DNA of 64,000 nt from Paraburkholderia atlantica (GTDB lineage: Bacteria > Pseudomonadota > Gammaproteobacteria > Burkholderiales > Burkholderiaceae), in assembly GCF_009362785.1 (NCBI RefSeq), contig NZ_WHNQ01000002.1, forward strand, positions 248,001 to 312,000, written 5' to 3'. The number at the start of each line of letters is the position of its first letter. Position 1 is the first letter of the stretch. Shown piece after piece: positions 10,686 to 24,287 of this stretch. The position numbers were made by a program, and so were the translations under genes. A model generated the notes under the pieces. That model worked only from the letters and a program-made list of their open reading frames with translations, was not told the DNA's origin and ran no database searches.

Positions 10686-11888
10686 TCAGTTGTACGAAAG
10701 CCCCATCGCCTCACGAACGTCGCGCATCGTTTCGGTCGCGAAGCGGCGTGCCTTGTCGCAGCCATCGGCGACGATCGCGCGCAACAGCGACGGGTCGTCC
10801 ATGTACTTCTGCGCACGCTCGAGCATCGGCTGCTGCTCGCGCAGAATCCCTTCGACGACCGGCTGCTTGCAATCGAGGCAACCGATGCCCGCCGAGCGGC
10901 AGCCCTTCTGCACCCACTCGTGGGTCGCTTCGTCGGTATAGACCTGATGCAGCTGCCACACCGGGCACTTGTCCGGATCGCCCGGATCGGTGCGGCGCAC
11001 GCGCGCGGGGTCGGTCGGCATCGTGCGGACCTTCTTCGTGATCGTTTCCGCGTCTTCGCGCAGGCCGATCGTGTTGCCGTACGACTTCGACATCTTCTGG
11101 CCGTCGAGACCCGGCATGCGCGACGCCTCGGTCAGCATCGCCTGCGGCTCGACCAGGATGATCTTGCGCGAACCTTCGAGATAGCCGAACAGGCGCTCGC
11201 GATCGCTCATCGACAGGCTTTGCGATTCCTGCAGCATCGCCCGCGCGCGTTCGAGCGCTTCGTCGTCACCTTCCTGCTGATACGCGTTGCGCAGCTCGTG
11301 ATACAGCTTCGAGCGCTTGCCGCCGAGCTTCTTCGCGGCTTCGTTCGCCTTCTCCTCGAAGCCCGGCTCGCGGCCATACAGGTAGTTGAAACGACGTGCG
11401 ATTTCGCGCGTCATCTCGACGTGCGGCACCTGATCTTCACCGACCGGCACGAGCGAGCCGCGATACAGCAGAATGTCCGCCGCCATCAGCACCGGGTAGC
11501 CGAGGAAGCCGTAGGTGGACAAATCCTTGTCCTTCAGCTTTTCCATCTGCTCCTTGTAGGTCGGCACGCGTTCGAGCCAGCCGAGCGGTGTGCTCATGCC
11601 GAGCAGCAGCGCGAGCTCGGCATGCTCGGGCACCCTGCTCTGGATGAACAGCGTCGCCTGCGCCGGATCGATGCCGGAAGCGAGCCAGTCGATCAGCACG
11701 TCCCACACGTTCTTTTCGATCACTTCGGGCGTTTCGTAGTGCGTCGTCAGTGCGTGCCAGTCGACCACGCAGAAGAAGCACGGGTACTCGGACTGCAGCC
11801 GCACCCAGTTTTTCAGCACGCCGTGATAGTGGCCGAGGTGCAGCGACCCGGTGGGCCGCATGCCGGAGAAGATACGGTCTGGGAACAT
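10686..11888 (-). CDS. trpS: Tryptophanyl-tRNA synthetase, long form with Cys cluster
   Basis: Class I synthetase charging tRNA-Trp. The 400-residue protein is clearly longer than the E. coli type (about 334). HIGH is seen as TGSLHLGHYHG and KMSKS as KMSKSYGN. The extra C-terminal part contains C308, C330, C337 and C340 (Cx21Cx6Cx2C), very close to the [4Fe-4S] motif described for Thermotoga maritima TrpRS. It is the second gene after the site-2 protease, six bases apart, in a cluster with the YciO-type gene and the PHP phosphatase. Confidence 0.96.
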   Translation of the reverse strand: MFPDRIFSGMRPTGSLHLGHYHGVLKNWVRLQSEYPCFFCVVDWHALTTHYETPEVIEKNVWDVLIDWLASGIDPAQATLFIQSRVPEHAELALLLGMSTPLGWLERVPTYKEQMEKLKDKDLSTYGFLGYPVLMAADILLYRGSLVPVGEDQVPHVEMTREIARRFNYLYGREPGFEEKANEAAKKLGGKRSKLYHELRNAYQQEGDDEALERARAMLQESQSLSMSDRERLFGYLEGSRKIILVEPQAMLTEASRMPGLDGQKMSKSYGNTIGLREDAETITKKVRTMPTDPARVRRTDPGDPDKCPVWQLHQVYTDEATHEWVQKGCRSAGIGCLDCKQPVVEGILREQQPMLERAQKYMDDPSLLRAIVADGCDKARRFATETMRDVREAMGLSYN

Positions 11889-11894
11889 GGTTAT

Positions 11895-12557
11895 TTAGAA
11901 AAGCGAGACAAGAGGAGTCAGAATTGCGGTAATCGCGCTATAGCCGAGCGTAACGAGTGGCCTCAGCCAGAAACGCGTGAGCGTACCCGTCATCACGAGC
12001 GCCATCACGATGAAAAAGCCGTACGGCTCGAGCCGCGACAACGCGAACGATTGCTTCGGCGGCAACAGCGCCATCACGACGCGGCCGCCATCGAGCGGCG
12101 GCAGCGGAAACAGGTTCAGCACGCCGAGCACCAGATTGACGCCGACGCCCGCGCCCGCCATACGCGTAAAAAACGGTTCGTTGACATTGAGCACCGCGAG
12201 CACGATGCCGAACACACCCCAAAGCAGCGCCTGGACAAAATTGCATACCGGTCCGGCCGCCGCGACCCAAAGGCTGCCCCAGCGCGGATTGCGCAGATTG
12301 CCGAACGCGACCGGCACCGGCTTCGCATAGCCGAACATGAACGCGCCGCTCGTCGCAAAGTACAGCAGCAACGGAATGGCGATTGTGCCGAGCGGATCGA
12401 TATGCCGCATCGGGTTGAGCGACACGCGGCCGAGCACGTACGCGGTGTTGTCGCCGAGCCAGCGCGCGACATAGCCGTGCGCGGCCTCGTGCAGTGTGAT
12501 CGCGAAGATCACCGGCAGTGCGTACACCGCAATGGTCTGTATCAGGGAAGAATCCAT
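11895..12557 (-). CDS. Site-2 protease family membrane metalloprotease
   Basis: A 220-residue polytopic M50-family protein. The zinc motif is HEAAHGY in the first hydrophobic segment and the third ligand is in NLFPLPPLDGGRV. Five to six membrane spans are visible. It is a short form without a PDZ domain, unlike RseP. Genes next to trpS encoding such proteins are common in betaproteobacteria; the substrate is unknown. There is no good Shine-Dalgarno, and a TACAAT hexamer lies nine bases upstream of the ATG, so the transcript may be nearly leaderless. Confidence 0.9.
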   Translation of the reverse strand: MDSSLIQTIAVYALPVIFAITLHEAAHGYVARWLGDNTAYVLGRVSLNPMRHIDPLGTIAIPLLLYFATSGAFMFGYAKPVPVAFGNLRNPRWGSLWVAAAGPVCNFVQALLWGVFGIVLAVLNVNEPFFTRMAGAGVGVNLVLGVLNLFPLPPLDGGRVVMALLPPKQSFALSRLEPYGFFIVMALVMTGTLTRFWLRPLVTLGYSAITAILTPLVSLF

Positions 12558-12565
12558 AGCTCGCT

Positions 12566-12571
12566 ATTGTA
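12566..12571 (-). promoter_or_regulatory. Candidate -10 very close to the site-2 protease start
   Basis: TACAAT on the minus strand nine bases before the ATG predicts a transcript start within about two bases of the initiation codon. No clear -35 was found. Confidence 0.3.
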
Positions 12572-12613
12572 ACAATGCGCTTGCGCGTGTTTGTCCGGTT
12601 TCGCTCAGGCCGC

Positions 12614-13249
12614 TCACGCCGTTTCCTCGAGGCCGAACGGCTCGAGCGGGCCGCGCCCTGCCCGCACCAGCACCGGCTCCGAGCCGGTCAGATCGATTAC
12701 GGTGGACGGCTCGCACACGCACGCGCCCCCGTCGATCACCAGATCGAGCTGCTTTTCGAGCCGCGCGCGGATTTCCTCGGGGTCGTTCAGCGGCTCGGTT
12801 TCGCCGGGCATGATCAGCGTCGTGCCGAGCAGCGGCTGGCCGAGCTCCTCGAGAATCGCGAGCGTGATCGCATGATCCGGCACGCGCAGACCGATCGTCT
12901 TGCGCGACGGGTGCGACACGCGTCGCGGCACTTCCTTGGTGGCCTGCAGCACGAACACGTACGGACCTGGCGTCACCGATTTCAGCAGCCGATACTGCCA
13001 GTTGTCCACCATCGCAAAATTAGCGAGTTCCGACAGATCGCGCACGAGCAGCGACAGCAGCTGCTTTTCGTCGAGTCCGCGGATACGCCGCAGGCGTTCG
13101 ACCGCATCCTTGTCGTCGAGACGGCAGGCGAGCGCGTAGGTCGAATCGGTCGGCAAGGCGACCACGCCGCCGTCATTGATGATCTGCGCGGCCTGCTTGA
13201 CGAGGCGCGGCTGCGGATTGTCGGGATGAAGCCGAAAGTATTGGGACAT
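12614..13249 (-). CDS. YciO/Sua5/YrdC-family protein
   Basis: A 211-residue YrdC-fold protein related to threonylcarbamoyl-AMP synthase (first step of the t6A37 tRNA modification). It shows GGVVALPTDSTYALACRL and the conserved GLDEKQLLSLLVRDLSELA block. The overall style (MSQYFRLHPDNPQPRL) resembles YciO rather than TsaC; YciO-type proteins have weak or unclear threonylcarbamoyl-AMP activity, so the exact function is uncertain. It is located between the PHP phosphatase and the site-2 protease. Confidence 0.87.
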   Translation of the reverse strand: MSQYFRLHPDNPQPRLVKQAAQIINDGGVVALPTDSTYALACRLDDKDAVERLRRIRGLDEKQLLSLLVRDLSELANFAMVDNWQYRLLKSVTPGPYVFVLQATKEVPRRVSHPSRKTIGLRVPDHAITLAILEELGQPLLGTTLIMPGETEPLNDPEEIRARLEKQLDLVIDGGACVCEPSTVIDLTGSEPVLVRAGRGPLEPFGLEETA

Positions 13250-13362
13250 GGAGACTCACGATGGCGGCAGACGAACTGCGGCGGATGGACTGCGGCGAGC
13301 AGAGCGCGTGCCGCAGCCAGCCGGCCCGCGCGCGAGACGTGCCGTTCCGGCACGGCGCGCGG

Positions 13363-14193
13363 TCACAGCCAGCGTTCCCAGACGGGCTTCAGATCGGCGG
13401 GGAGCGGCGGCAGTGTGCCGAGTTCGATGCGGCCTTCGCCGGGCGCATGGAAGTCGGAACCGCGCGAGGCCTCGAAGCCATAGCGACGCGCGACGTCCGC
13501 ATATTCGCGGTATTGGTCGGGCGTATGGCTGCCGGTCACGACCTCGATCGCCTTGCCGCCGAGGTCGATGAATTCACCGAAGAATGCGTCGAACTCGAGT
13601 TGCGAATAGGCGTAGCGGCCCGGATGCGCGACGATCGCGACGCCGCCCGCGGCATGGATCCAGCCGAGCGCGTCGGCGAGCTTGGCCCAGCGGTGCGCGA
13701 CGTAACCCGGCTTGCCGTCGCCGAGATAGCGGTCGAATACTTCCTGGGTGTTTGCGCAGTGGCCGTGTTCGACCATGAAGCGCGCGAAATGCGTGCGCGA
13801 CATCATGTCGGGATTGGACACGTAACGAAGCGCGCCCTCGTACGCGTCTGGAATGCCGAGCGTGGCCAGTTGCTCGCCGATTGCTTCGGCGCGCGCGGCG
13901 CGGCCGTCGCGCGTGCGAGCGAGACCGTCGATCAGGATCTGGCTGGTCGGATCGATGCCGAGTCCGACGATGTGCACGGTGCGCCCCGCCCACGTGACCG
14001 AAATCTCGACGCCGCTCAGGTAGTTCATGCCGAGCGCCTCGGCCGCGGCGCGCGCCTCGTGCTGGCCACCCACTTCGTCGTGATCGGTGAGCGCCCACAG
14101 CGTCACGCCGTTTGCGTGCGCGCGGCGCGCGACGTCGGTCGGCGCGAACTGGCCGTCGGAAACGGTGGAGTGGCAGTGAAGATCGGCGTTCAT
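13363..14193 (-). CDS. PHP-domain 3',5'-nucleoside bisphosphate phosphatase
   Basis: A 276-residue PHP-superfamily hydrolase of the TrpH/YciV (RnaAM) group. In characterised members it removes 3' phosphate from nucleoside 3',5'-bisphosphates and degrades short RNA 5' to 3'. Metal-binding signatures are DLHCHSTVSDGQ, LTDHDEVGGQ, MSRTHFARFMVEHGH and GSDFHAPGEG. The order PHP gene, YciO-type gene, site-2 protease, trpS on one strand looks like an operon; a YciV-YciO neighbourhood is also known in E. coli. Confidence 0.9.
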   Translation of the reverse strand: MNADLHCHSTVSDGQFAPTDVARRAHANGVTLWALTDHDEVGGQHEARAAAEALGMNYLSGVEISVTWAGRTVHIVGLGIDPTSQILIDGLARTRDGRAARAEAIGEQLATLGIPDAYEGALRYVSNPDMMSRTHFARFMVEHGHCANTQEVFDRYLGDGKPGYVAHRWAKLADALGWIHAAGGVAIVAHPGRYAYSQLEFDAFFGEFIDLGGKAIEVVTGSHTPDQYREYADVARRYGFEASRGSDFHAPGEGRIELGTLPPLPADLKPVWERWL

Positions 14194-14370
14194 CGTGGTC
14201 CTGGAAGGGTTCTGCGGTCATTTTACTGCAATGCAGTATGGGTCCGCAGGGGTATCTCGCGACGCCGGCTGCGGCTTGCCCGCGTGCCGCGAGGTCAGAA
14301 CCGGGCGGTGCCGAGACCGCCGTCCGAGCGACCCGCGAGCGCCGTTTCAGCCGTAGCTTCAGGCACCGTG

Positions 14371-15255
14371 CTACGCGCAGAAACCCTCGATCAACGCGGC
14401 GATCTGCTCCGGCTGGTCGTGATGCACCATGTGCCCCGCGCCGTCGATGATCTTTTCGCGCCAGTCGGCAAACGCATGGAAACGCGCCTTGAATTCATCG
14501 AGCGGCACGTCGCCGGCGATCCGCGCGAGCGTCGCCGACCCGGCGGCCTCGACGTGCAGCACCTTTGCGCTGACCTTGCGCCACACCGCCATCACCTCGT
14601 CGAGGCGATACAACGTCGGGCCACGGACCTTGTGCGCCGGATCGGCGAGCAGCATGAAGCGCCCTTCGCCATCCGGCTTCGACCAGTGCTGCGCGAGAAA
14701 CTGCGCGCGCCGCGGATCGAGGCGCGGATTGGTTTTGATCAGGCGCGCGGCGACCTCGTCGAGCGACGCATAGCGCTTCAGCTGCGGTGGATCGCGCAGT
14801 TCGTCGAGCCAGTTCAGCAGACGTTTCGGCGCCTGCGCCGGATGCGAATGCGCGAGCCCGAAGCCCTCCAGATCGACCACGCGCCGTACCCGCTGCGGCC
14901 GCACGCCCGCGTACAGGCACACGACGTTGGCACCCAGGCTGTGACCGACGAGGTTCACCTCGCCGTCAGGCGCGTAGTGGTCGATCAATGCGTCGAGATC
15001 GCCGAGATAGTCATGCACCCAGTAGCTGCCGCCGCCGCGCTCGGCGACCGGCCAGTCGGACAGACCGAAGCCGCGCAAGTCGGGCGCGATCACCTGCCAG
15101 TCGCCGCCGAGCGCATCGACGACGAACTGGAACGACGCGCCGACGTCCATCCAGCCGTGCAGCATGAACAGCATCGGCGCGTCGGGACGTCCCCAGCGCC
15201 GCACGTGCAGCCGGACGCCATGCGCGGTAACGAACTCAGAGCGGGAAGTATTCAT
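14371..15255 (-). CDS. Alpha/beta hydrolase
   Basis: A 294-residue alpha/beta-hydrolase with oxyanion region LFMLHGWMDVG, nucleophile elbow LVGHSLGANV (Ser), and a C-terminal His in GAGHMVHHDQP. I chose MNTSRSEFV at 15255; an upstream in-frame start adds 18 residues lacking hydrolase character and would overlap the -10-like TATAAT at 15289-15294. The substrate is unknown. It is isolated by 177 bases from the PHP gene. Confidence 0.87.
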   Translation of the reverse strand: MNTSRSEFVTAHGVRLHVRRWGRPDAPMLFMLHGWMDVGASFQFVVDALGGDWQVIAPDLRGFGLSDWPVAERGGGSYWVHDYLGDLDALIDHYAPDGEVNLVGHSLGANVVCLYAGVRPQRVRRVVDLEGFGLAHSHPAQAPKRLLNWLDELRDPPQLKRYASLDEVAARLIKTNPRLDPRRAQFLAQHWSKPDGEGRFMLLADPAHKVRGPTLYRLDEVMAVWRKVSAKVLHVEAAGSATLARIAGDVPLDEFKARFHAFADWREKIIDGAGHMVHHDQPEQIAALIEGFCA

Positions 15256-15288
15256 CAACGTCGCACCCGTAAAAAGAATGGTCGTTCG

Positions 15289-15294
15289 ATTATA
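15289..15294 (-). promoter_or_regulatory. Candidate -10 for the alpha/beta hydrolase
   Basis: A consensus TATAAT on the minus strand 34 bases before the chosen ATG. The -35 is not obvious. Confidence 0.4.
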
Positions 15295-15353
15295 GGGACG
15301 GCGGCGCAACAGGTGATGACGGATTGTTGGGGCGACGCCGGGTCGTCCGTAGC

Positions 15354-16229
15354 CTATGTGCCTTGCTGCGCATCCTCACGGGCGAGCGCGGCGAGTTCGG
15401 CATCGTCGAAACCAGCGTCGCGGCGTGCTTCGAAATTGAACGGGCCACGCAGTTTCGGCGCGTGATACTGGTCGGCCAGACGCAGATACGTATGGTGCGG
15501 ATCGAGGCCGTCCGCGTCGCACAGGTGACGAAACCAGCGGTTGCCGATCAGCACGTGGCCGATTTCATCGCGCAGGATCACGTCGAGAATCGCCGCCGAC
15601 GCGTGATCGCCGGCCTGCTGCAGACGCGCGCGGATCGGCGGCGACGCGTCGAGGCCGCGCGCTTCGAGCGTACGCGGCACGAGCGCCATACGCGCGAGCA
15701 CGTCGCCGCGGGTGCGCTCGCACATGTCCCACAGGCCGTCATGCGCCGGGAAATCGCCGTACGCGTGGCCGTATTCGGCGAGACGCGCGGCGAGCAGCGA
15801 GTAGTGATATGCCTCTTCGGCGGCGACCTTGAGCCAGTCGGTATAGAACCCGGCGGGCATGCGGGCGAAGCGCCAGACTGCGTCGAGCGCCAGATTGATC
15901 GCGTTGAACTCGATGTGCGCGAGCGCGTGGAGCAGCACCGCACGGCCCTGCGGCGACTGCATGCTGCGTCGACCGAGTTGGCGCGGCTCGACCAGTTCCG
16001 GCCGTTCAGGACGGCCCGGCAGGCCGGCGGGCTCGGCGAGATCGAGGTCGGCGTCACAGAGCGCGCGGCCGTCGAGTACCGCAGCGTACAGTTCGCGGGC
16101 CGCCGCGGCCTTCGCGGCCGGTTCCGGCGCGCACAGCGCGGCGAGCGCGGCGCGGCGCGCACACAGCGGCTCGTCGCGAGAATTCGATGCGGAAGACGCG
16201 ACAGAAACGGGCGAAGCGGCGGACGTCAT
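15354..16229 (-). CDS. DUF455 ferritin-like domain protein
   Basis: A 291-residue protein of the DUF455 family, predicted to fold as a ferritin-like four-helix bundle with a di-metal site. The expected E and ExxH-type ligands are visible in HIEFNAINLALDAVWRF, VAAEEAYHYSLLAARL and RDEIGHVLIGNRW. I start at MTSAASPV (16229); a further upstream start would add 29 residues of no family character. The gene is divergent from the gamma-carbonic anhydrase. Function is not established; oxidase or oxygenase chemistry is possible. Confidence 0.85.
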   Translation of the reverse strand: MTSAASPVSVASSASNSRDEPLCARRAALAALCAPEPAAKAAAARELYAAVLDGRALCDADLDLAEPAGLPGRPERPELVEPRQLGRRSMQSPQGRAVLLHALAHIEFNAINLALDAVWRFARMPAGFYTDWLKVAAEEAYHYSLLAARLAEYGHAYGDFPAHDGLWDMCERTRGDVLARMALVPRTLEARGLDASPPIRARLQQAGDHASAAILDVILRDEIGHVLIGNRWFRHLCDADGLDPHHTYLRLADQYHAPKLRGPFNFEARRDAGFDDAELAALAREDAQQGT

Positions 16230-16323
16230 GACAAACGGATAGGCGATGGAAGCGGTGAAGGCGATGGAAAGACGGCGCCGGACCCGCACGCGAGCGGCCG
16301 AGCGGCTCAAGCACACAACCGTT

Positions 16324-16329
16324 TACAAT
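16324..16329 (+). promoter_or_regulatory. Candidate -10 for the gamma-CA/hslO pair
   Basis: TTTACAATA contains TACAAT in the gap between the DUF455 gene and the gamma-carbonic anhydrase gene. It implies a leader of about 175 bases. There is no clear -35. Confidence 0.3.
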
Positions 16330-16509
16330 ACCCGATTCGACCATCCGGCGCGCTTTCGGGCACGCCCGTCAGTTGGCGACGCAGGACCGCCAAACTCGCA
16401 CCGCGCCGGGCGCACGCCGCCCTGCCCATGCGAGGCAATCGATCAGACACCCATCGTGCACGGGATCGGAGCAGCCCCAACGCCTGGCTCCGACCGACAA
16501 GGAGACATT

Positions 16510-17034
16510 GTGACGATTTACAAGCTGGGCGAAGCCGCCCCGATCATTCATGAAAGCGTGTTCGTCGCGGATTCGGCGAACATCATCGGCAACGTGACGC
16601 TCGCGGAGAACGCGAGCGTGTGGTTCGGCGCGACGCTGCGCGGCGACAACGAGCCGATCACGATCGGCGCCGGCAGCAACGTGCAGGAAAACGCGGTGCT
16701 GCATACGGACCCCGGCTATCCGCTAACGGTCGAGTCGAACGTGACGATCGGCCATCAGGCGATGCTGCACGGCTGCACGATCAGGGAAGGCGCGTTGATC
16801 GGAATTCAGGCGGTGGTCTTGAATGGCGCGGTGATCGGCCGCAACTGTCTGGTCGGAGCGGGTGCGATCGTCACCGAGGGCAAGGTGTTTCCGGACAATA
16901 CGCTGATCCTCGGCGCGCCCGCGAAGGCGGTCCGCGAACTGACGGAAGCGGATATCGCCAACCTGCAGCGCGCCGCGGCAAGCTATGCCGGGCGGCGCGA
17001 ATATTTCAAGGCGCAGCTCGTACGCATCGGCTAG
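16510..17034 (+). CDS. Gamma-carbonic anhydrase family protein
   Basis: A 174-residue left-handed beta-helix protein of the YrdA/PaaY type, built from hexapeptide repeats (ADSANIIGNVTLAENASVWF onward). Conserved His residues fall in NAVLHTD and GHQAMLHGCTI. It starts at GTG (16510), strongly supported by AAGGAG five bases upstream, so the open frame before it is not coding. Family members can be zinc-dependent carbonic anhydrases or CoA thioesterases. The product is cytoplasmic; hslO follows 61 bases later. Confidence 0.9.
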   Translation: MTIYKLGEAAPIIHESVFVADSANIIGNVTLAENASVWFGATLRGDNEPITIGAGSNVQENAVLHTDPGYPLTVESNVTIGHQAMLHGCTIREGALIGIQAVVLNGAVIGRNCLVGAGAIVTEGKVFPDNTLILGAPAKAVRELTEADIANLQRAAASYAGRREYFKAQLVRIG

Positions 17035-17095
17035 ACGGCCGGCGCGCGGCGCGCAGGCGCGGCATCACGCCGCGTCATTCCAGCGAGGAAAAGTT

Positions 17096-18046
17096 GTGAG
17101 CGACCAGTTGCAAAAATTCATGTTCAGCGCGGCGCCGGTGCGCGGCGAGATCGTTTCCCTGCGCAATACCTGGCAGGACGTGCTGACACGCCGCGATTAT
17201 CCGGCGCCCGTGCGAACGATTCTGGGCGAAATGATGGCCGCGTGCGCTCTGCTGTCGGCGAACCTGAAGTTCGACGGCACGCTCGTCATGCAGATTTTCG
17301 GCGATGGCCCGATCAAGATGCTGGTCGTGCAGTGCAGCTCGAACCTGACGATGCGCGCCACCGCGAAGCTGTCCGGCGAAGCCGCCCATACGATCGACGA
17401 CTCGACCTCGCTGATCGATCTGGTGAACGCGAGCGGCCACGGCCGCTGCGTGATCACGCTCGACCCGACCGACAAGAAACCCGGCCAGCAGCCGTACCAG
17501 AGTATCGTGCCGCTGTCGGGCGCGAATGGACCGCTGAAATCGATAGCCGAAGTGCTCGAGCACTACATGCATCACTCCGAGCAGCTCGACACGCGCATGT
17601 GGCTCGCGGCGAACACCGAGCGCGCGGTCGGCATGCTGCTGCAGAAGCTGCCGGGCGACGGCGGCATCGTCCCGCATCCGGGCGCGCTCGACGCGGATAC
17701 CTGGGAGCGCGTGTGCACGCTCGGCGGCACGCTGTCACAGGACGAGTTGCTGAAGGAAGAACCCGAGACGGTGTTCCGGCGCCTGTTCTGGCAGGAAAAC
17801 GTCCAGCATTTCGAGCCGGTCACCGCGCGTTTCGAATGCACTTGCTCGCGCGAAAAAGTCGGCGCGATGCTGAAGATGCTTGGCCGCGATGAAGTCGACG
17901 GCGTGATCGAGGAGCGCGGCCACGTCGAGATTCACTGCGAGTTTTGCAATCAGCGCTACGAGTTCGACCCGGTCGACGTCGCGCAACTTTTCGTCGCTGG
18001 CGGACTCTCACAAGGCGTGACGCCGGCGGCCGCGCAGCGGCACTAA
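17096..18046 (+). CDS. hslO: Hsp33 redox-regulated chaperonin
   Basis: Holdase activated by oxidation and heat: its zinc site releases zinc when four cysteines form disulfides. The 316-residue protein carries the C-terminal motif in two halves, CTCSREKVGAML and CEFCNQRYEF (CxC and CxxC). It starts at GTG 17096 (SDQLQKFMFSAAPVRGE) with AGGAAA upstream. It is downstream of the gamma-carbonic anhydrase on the same strand, probably cotranscribed. Confidence 0.96.
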   Translation: MSDQLQKFMFSAAPVRGEIVSLRNTWQDVLTRRDYPAPVRTILGEMMAACALLSANLKFDGTLVMQIFGDGPIKMLVVQCSSNLTMRATAKLSGEAAHTIDDSTSLIDLVNASGHGRCVITLDPTDKKPGQQPYQSIVPLSGANGPLKSIAEVLEHYMHHSEQLDTRMWLAANTERAVGMLLQKLPGDGGIVPHPGALDADTWERVCTLGGTLSQDELLKEEPETVFRRLFWQENVQHFEPVTARFECTCSREKVGAMLKMLGRDEVDGVIEERGHVEIHCEFCNQRYEFDPVDVAQLFVAGGLSQGVTPAAAQRH

Positions 18047-18253
18047 AACCCACGCTTTCGCTGAAGCGGAGTGCGTGCCCACGAAGTGATCGCGCTTTTC
18101 GACGGAAGTCCTGACCGCGCCGCCCCATGCCTCGTCACGGCTCGGGCGGCGCGTTGCATTTGAGCGCCGCGTTGATACATTGGAAGGATGCGGCGCCGCG
18201 TGTTGGAAGACGCCTGCTCGAGCCTCGGACCTTGGACCGATGGAGATTCGACC

Positions 18254-18616
18254 ATGAAGCACACGCTTTCGTTGATGCTGGCCGTCCTCACGGGCTGCGC
18301 GGCGCTGGCCGCCTGCTCGATCGATCCGCCGGGTCCTGCGCCGATTCTGAGCCGTCTGCCGCCCGATCAGGCGGAGGCCATCAGCCATACACAGACGCTG
18401 ACACCGGAGGAACGCGCGCGCTATGACGCGATCGAGCAACAGGTGATGTTCGAACAGAATCAGGCGATCGCCACGGACGCCGCCGCGCAAGCCTGGTCCC
18501 GCTATTACTCGCGCTCGCCGCCCGTAAGGTTTTCCTTGGGCTTCTCGAGCGGCGGCTGGGGACGTGGCTGGGGAACCGGGGTCGGCGTCGGGTTCGGGCC
18601 GTATTGGGGCTGGTAG
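18254..18616 (+). CDS. Small lipoprotein of unknown function
   Basis: A 120-residue precursor with a signal peptide and lipobox LAAC (MKHTLSLMLAVLTGCAALAAC). The mature part has a DNA-binding-like acidic/Gln segment (LTPEERARYDAIEQQVM) and ends in a Gly/Trp/Arg-rich tail (FSSGGWGRGWGTGVGVGFG). I do not recognise the family. It is probably anchored in the outer membrane. The gene ends just before a strong terminator. Confidence 0.75.
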   Translation: MKHTLSLMLAVLTGCAALAACSIDPPGPAPILSRLPPDQAEAISHTQTLTPEERARYDAIEQQVMFEQNQAIATDAAAQAWSRYYSRSPPVRFSLGFSSGGWGRGWGTGVGVGFGPYWGW

Positions 18617-18640
18617 CAGCGCATACGGCAACCAAAAAAC

Positions 18641-18675
18641 AAAAAGCGCGGTTCAAGATGAACCGCGCTTTTTTT
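18641..18675. terminator. Bidirectional rho-independent terminator
   Basis: Arms AAAAAGCGCGGTTC and GAACCGCGCTTTTT (14 bp, perfect) surround a five-base loop and end in seven T residues. It separates the convergent lipoprotein gene and ftsB. Confidence 0.94.
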
Positions 18676-18713
18676 GCGCCCTTCGTGGCGAAGCCGATGC
18701 GAGATATCGAACC

Positions 18714-19151
18714 TCAGTGCGCCGGCTTCTTCTCCTTCGCAGCCGCCGCCTTCCCGCCATGCTTGCGATCCGGTTTCGCGCGCGACTCCGGATTCGGCAC
18801 CACGTGCAGCGGCGCGGCCGACACCTCACCGCGCGTCGACGTATCCGCCGACGGCGTATTCGCCAACGGCAACGGCTGGTTCGGTGACACGAACTGCGCG
18901 AACACTTCGCCGTCCTTGACCATGCCCATTTCGTAGCGCGCCCGTTCTTCTACCGCGGCGGTGCCGTTCTGCAGATCCTGCACTTCACCCTGGATGCGCT
19001 CGTTGCGCAGCTTGGCATCGGCATTCTTCTGCAGTTGCTGCGCGAGTTGGCCCTGCAACTCGTGCACGCGCAACCAGCCGCCATGCCCCCACCAGAGCGG
19101 GTACTGGATCAATGCCAGCAGAACGATCAGGACAGCAGTGACAAGCCGCAT
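18714..19151 (-). CDS. ftsB: Cell division protein FtsB
   Basis: Bitopic divisome protein that pairs with FtsL and FtsQ. The 145-residue protein has an N-terminal membrane span ([20 protein letters not shown]), a coiled coil (about 28-65, [19 protein letters not shown]) and the FtsB block [20 protein letters not shown]. It carries a basic, proline-poor C-terminal extension ending in a Lys/Ala-rich tail longer than in E. coli. It is downstream of eno, the same order as in E. coli. Confidence 0.93.
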   Translation of the reverse strand: MRLVTAVLIVLLALIQYPLWWGHGGWLRVHELQGQLAQQLQKNADAKLRNERIQGEVQDLQNGTAAVEERARYEMGMVKDGEVFAQFVSPNQPLPLANTPSADTSTRGEVSAAPLHVVPNPESRAKPDRKHGGKAAAAKEKKPAH

Positions 19152-19172
19152 GAAGTAAGCACAATAAATACG

Positions 19173-19201
19173 CGCCGCCCTGCGCTATACGCAGGGCGGC
19201 G
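19173..19201 (-). terminator. Strong hairpin between eno and ftsB
   Basis: A perfect 12-bp stem (CGCCGCCCTGCG / CGCAGGGCGGCG) with a five-base loop. On the minus strand it is followed by CGTATTTATT rather than a clean T run, so it may attenuate rather than stop read-through from eno into ftsB. Confidence 0.65.
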
Positions 19202-19264
19202 AGGTCAATCAGAAACGAAGGATAACCGGCTCATCGATCGACGTGAACAATCTGGCGACAACGC

Positions 19265-24182
<4,918 letters not shown>

Positions 24183-24287
24183 TCTCCGTTGTGTTTTTTA
24201 CGCGCGGGCGGGTGCTTTTCCTGTGCCGCTTATAGCGCTGTTTGCGCCGCTTGTCTGCGCCGTTGCGCTCATTGAGGCGCGACGCGC

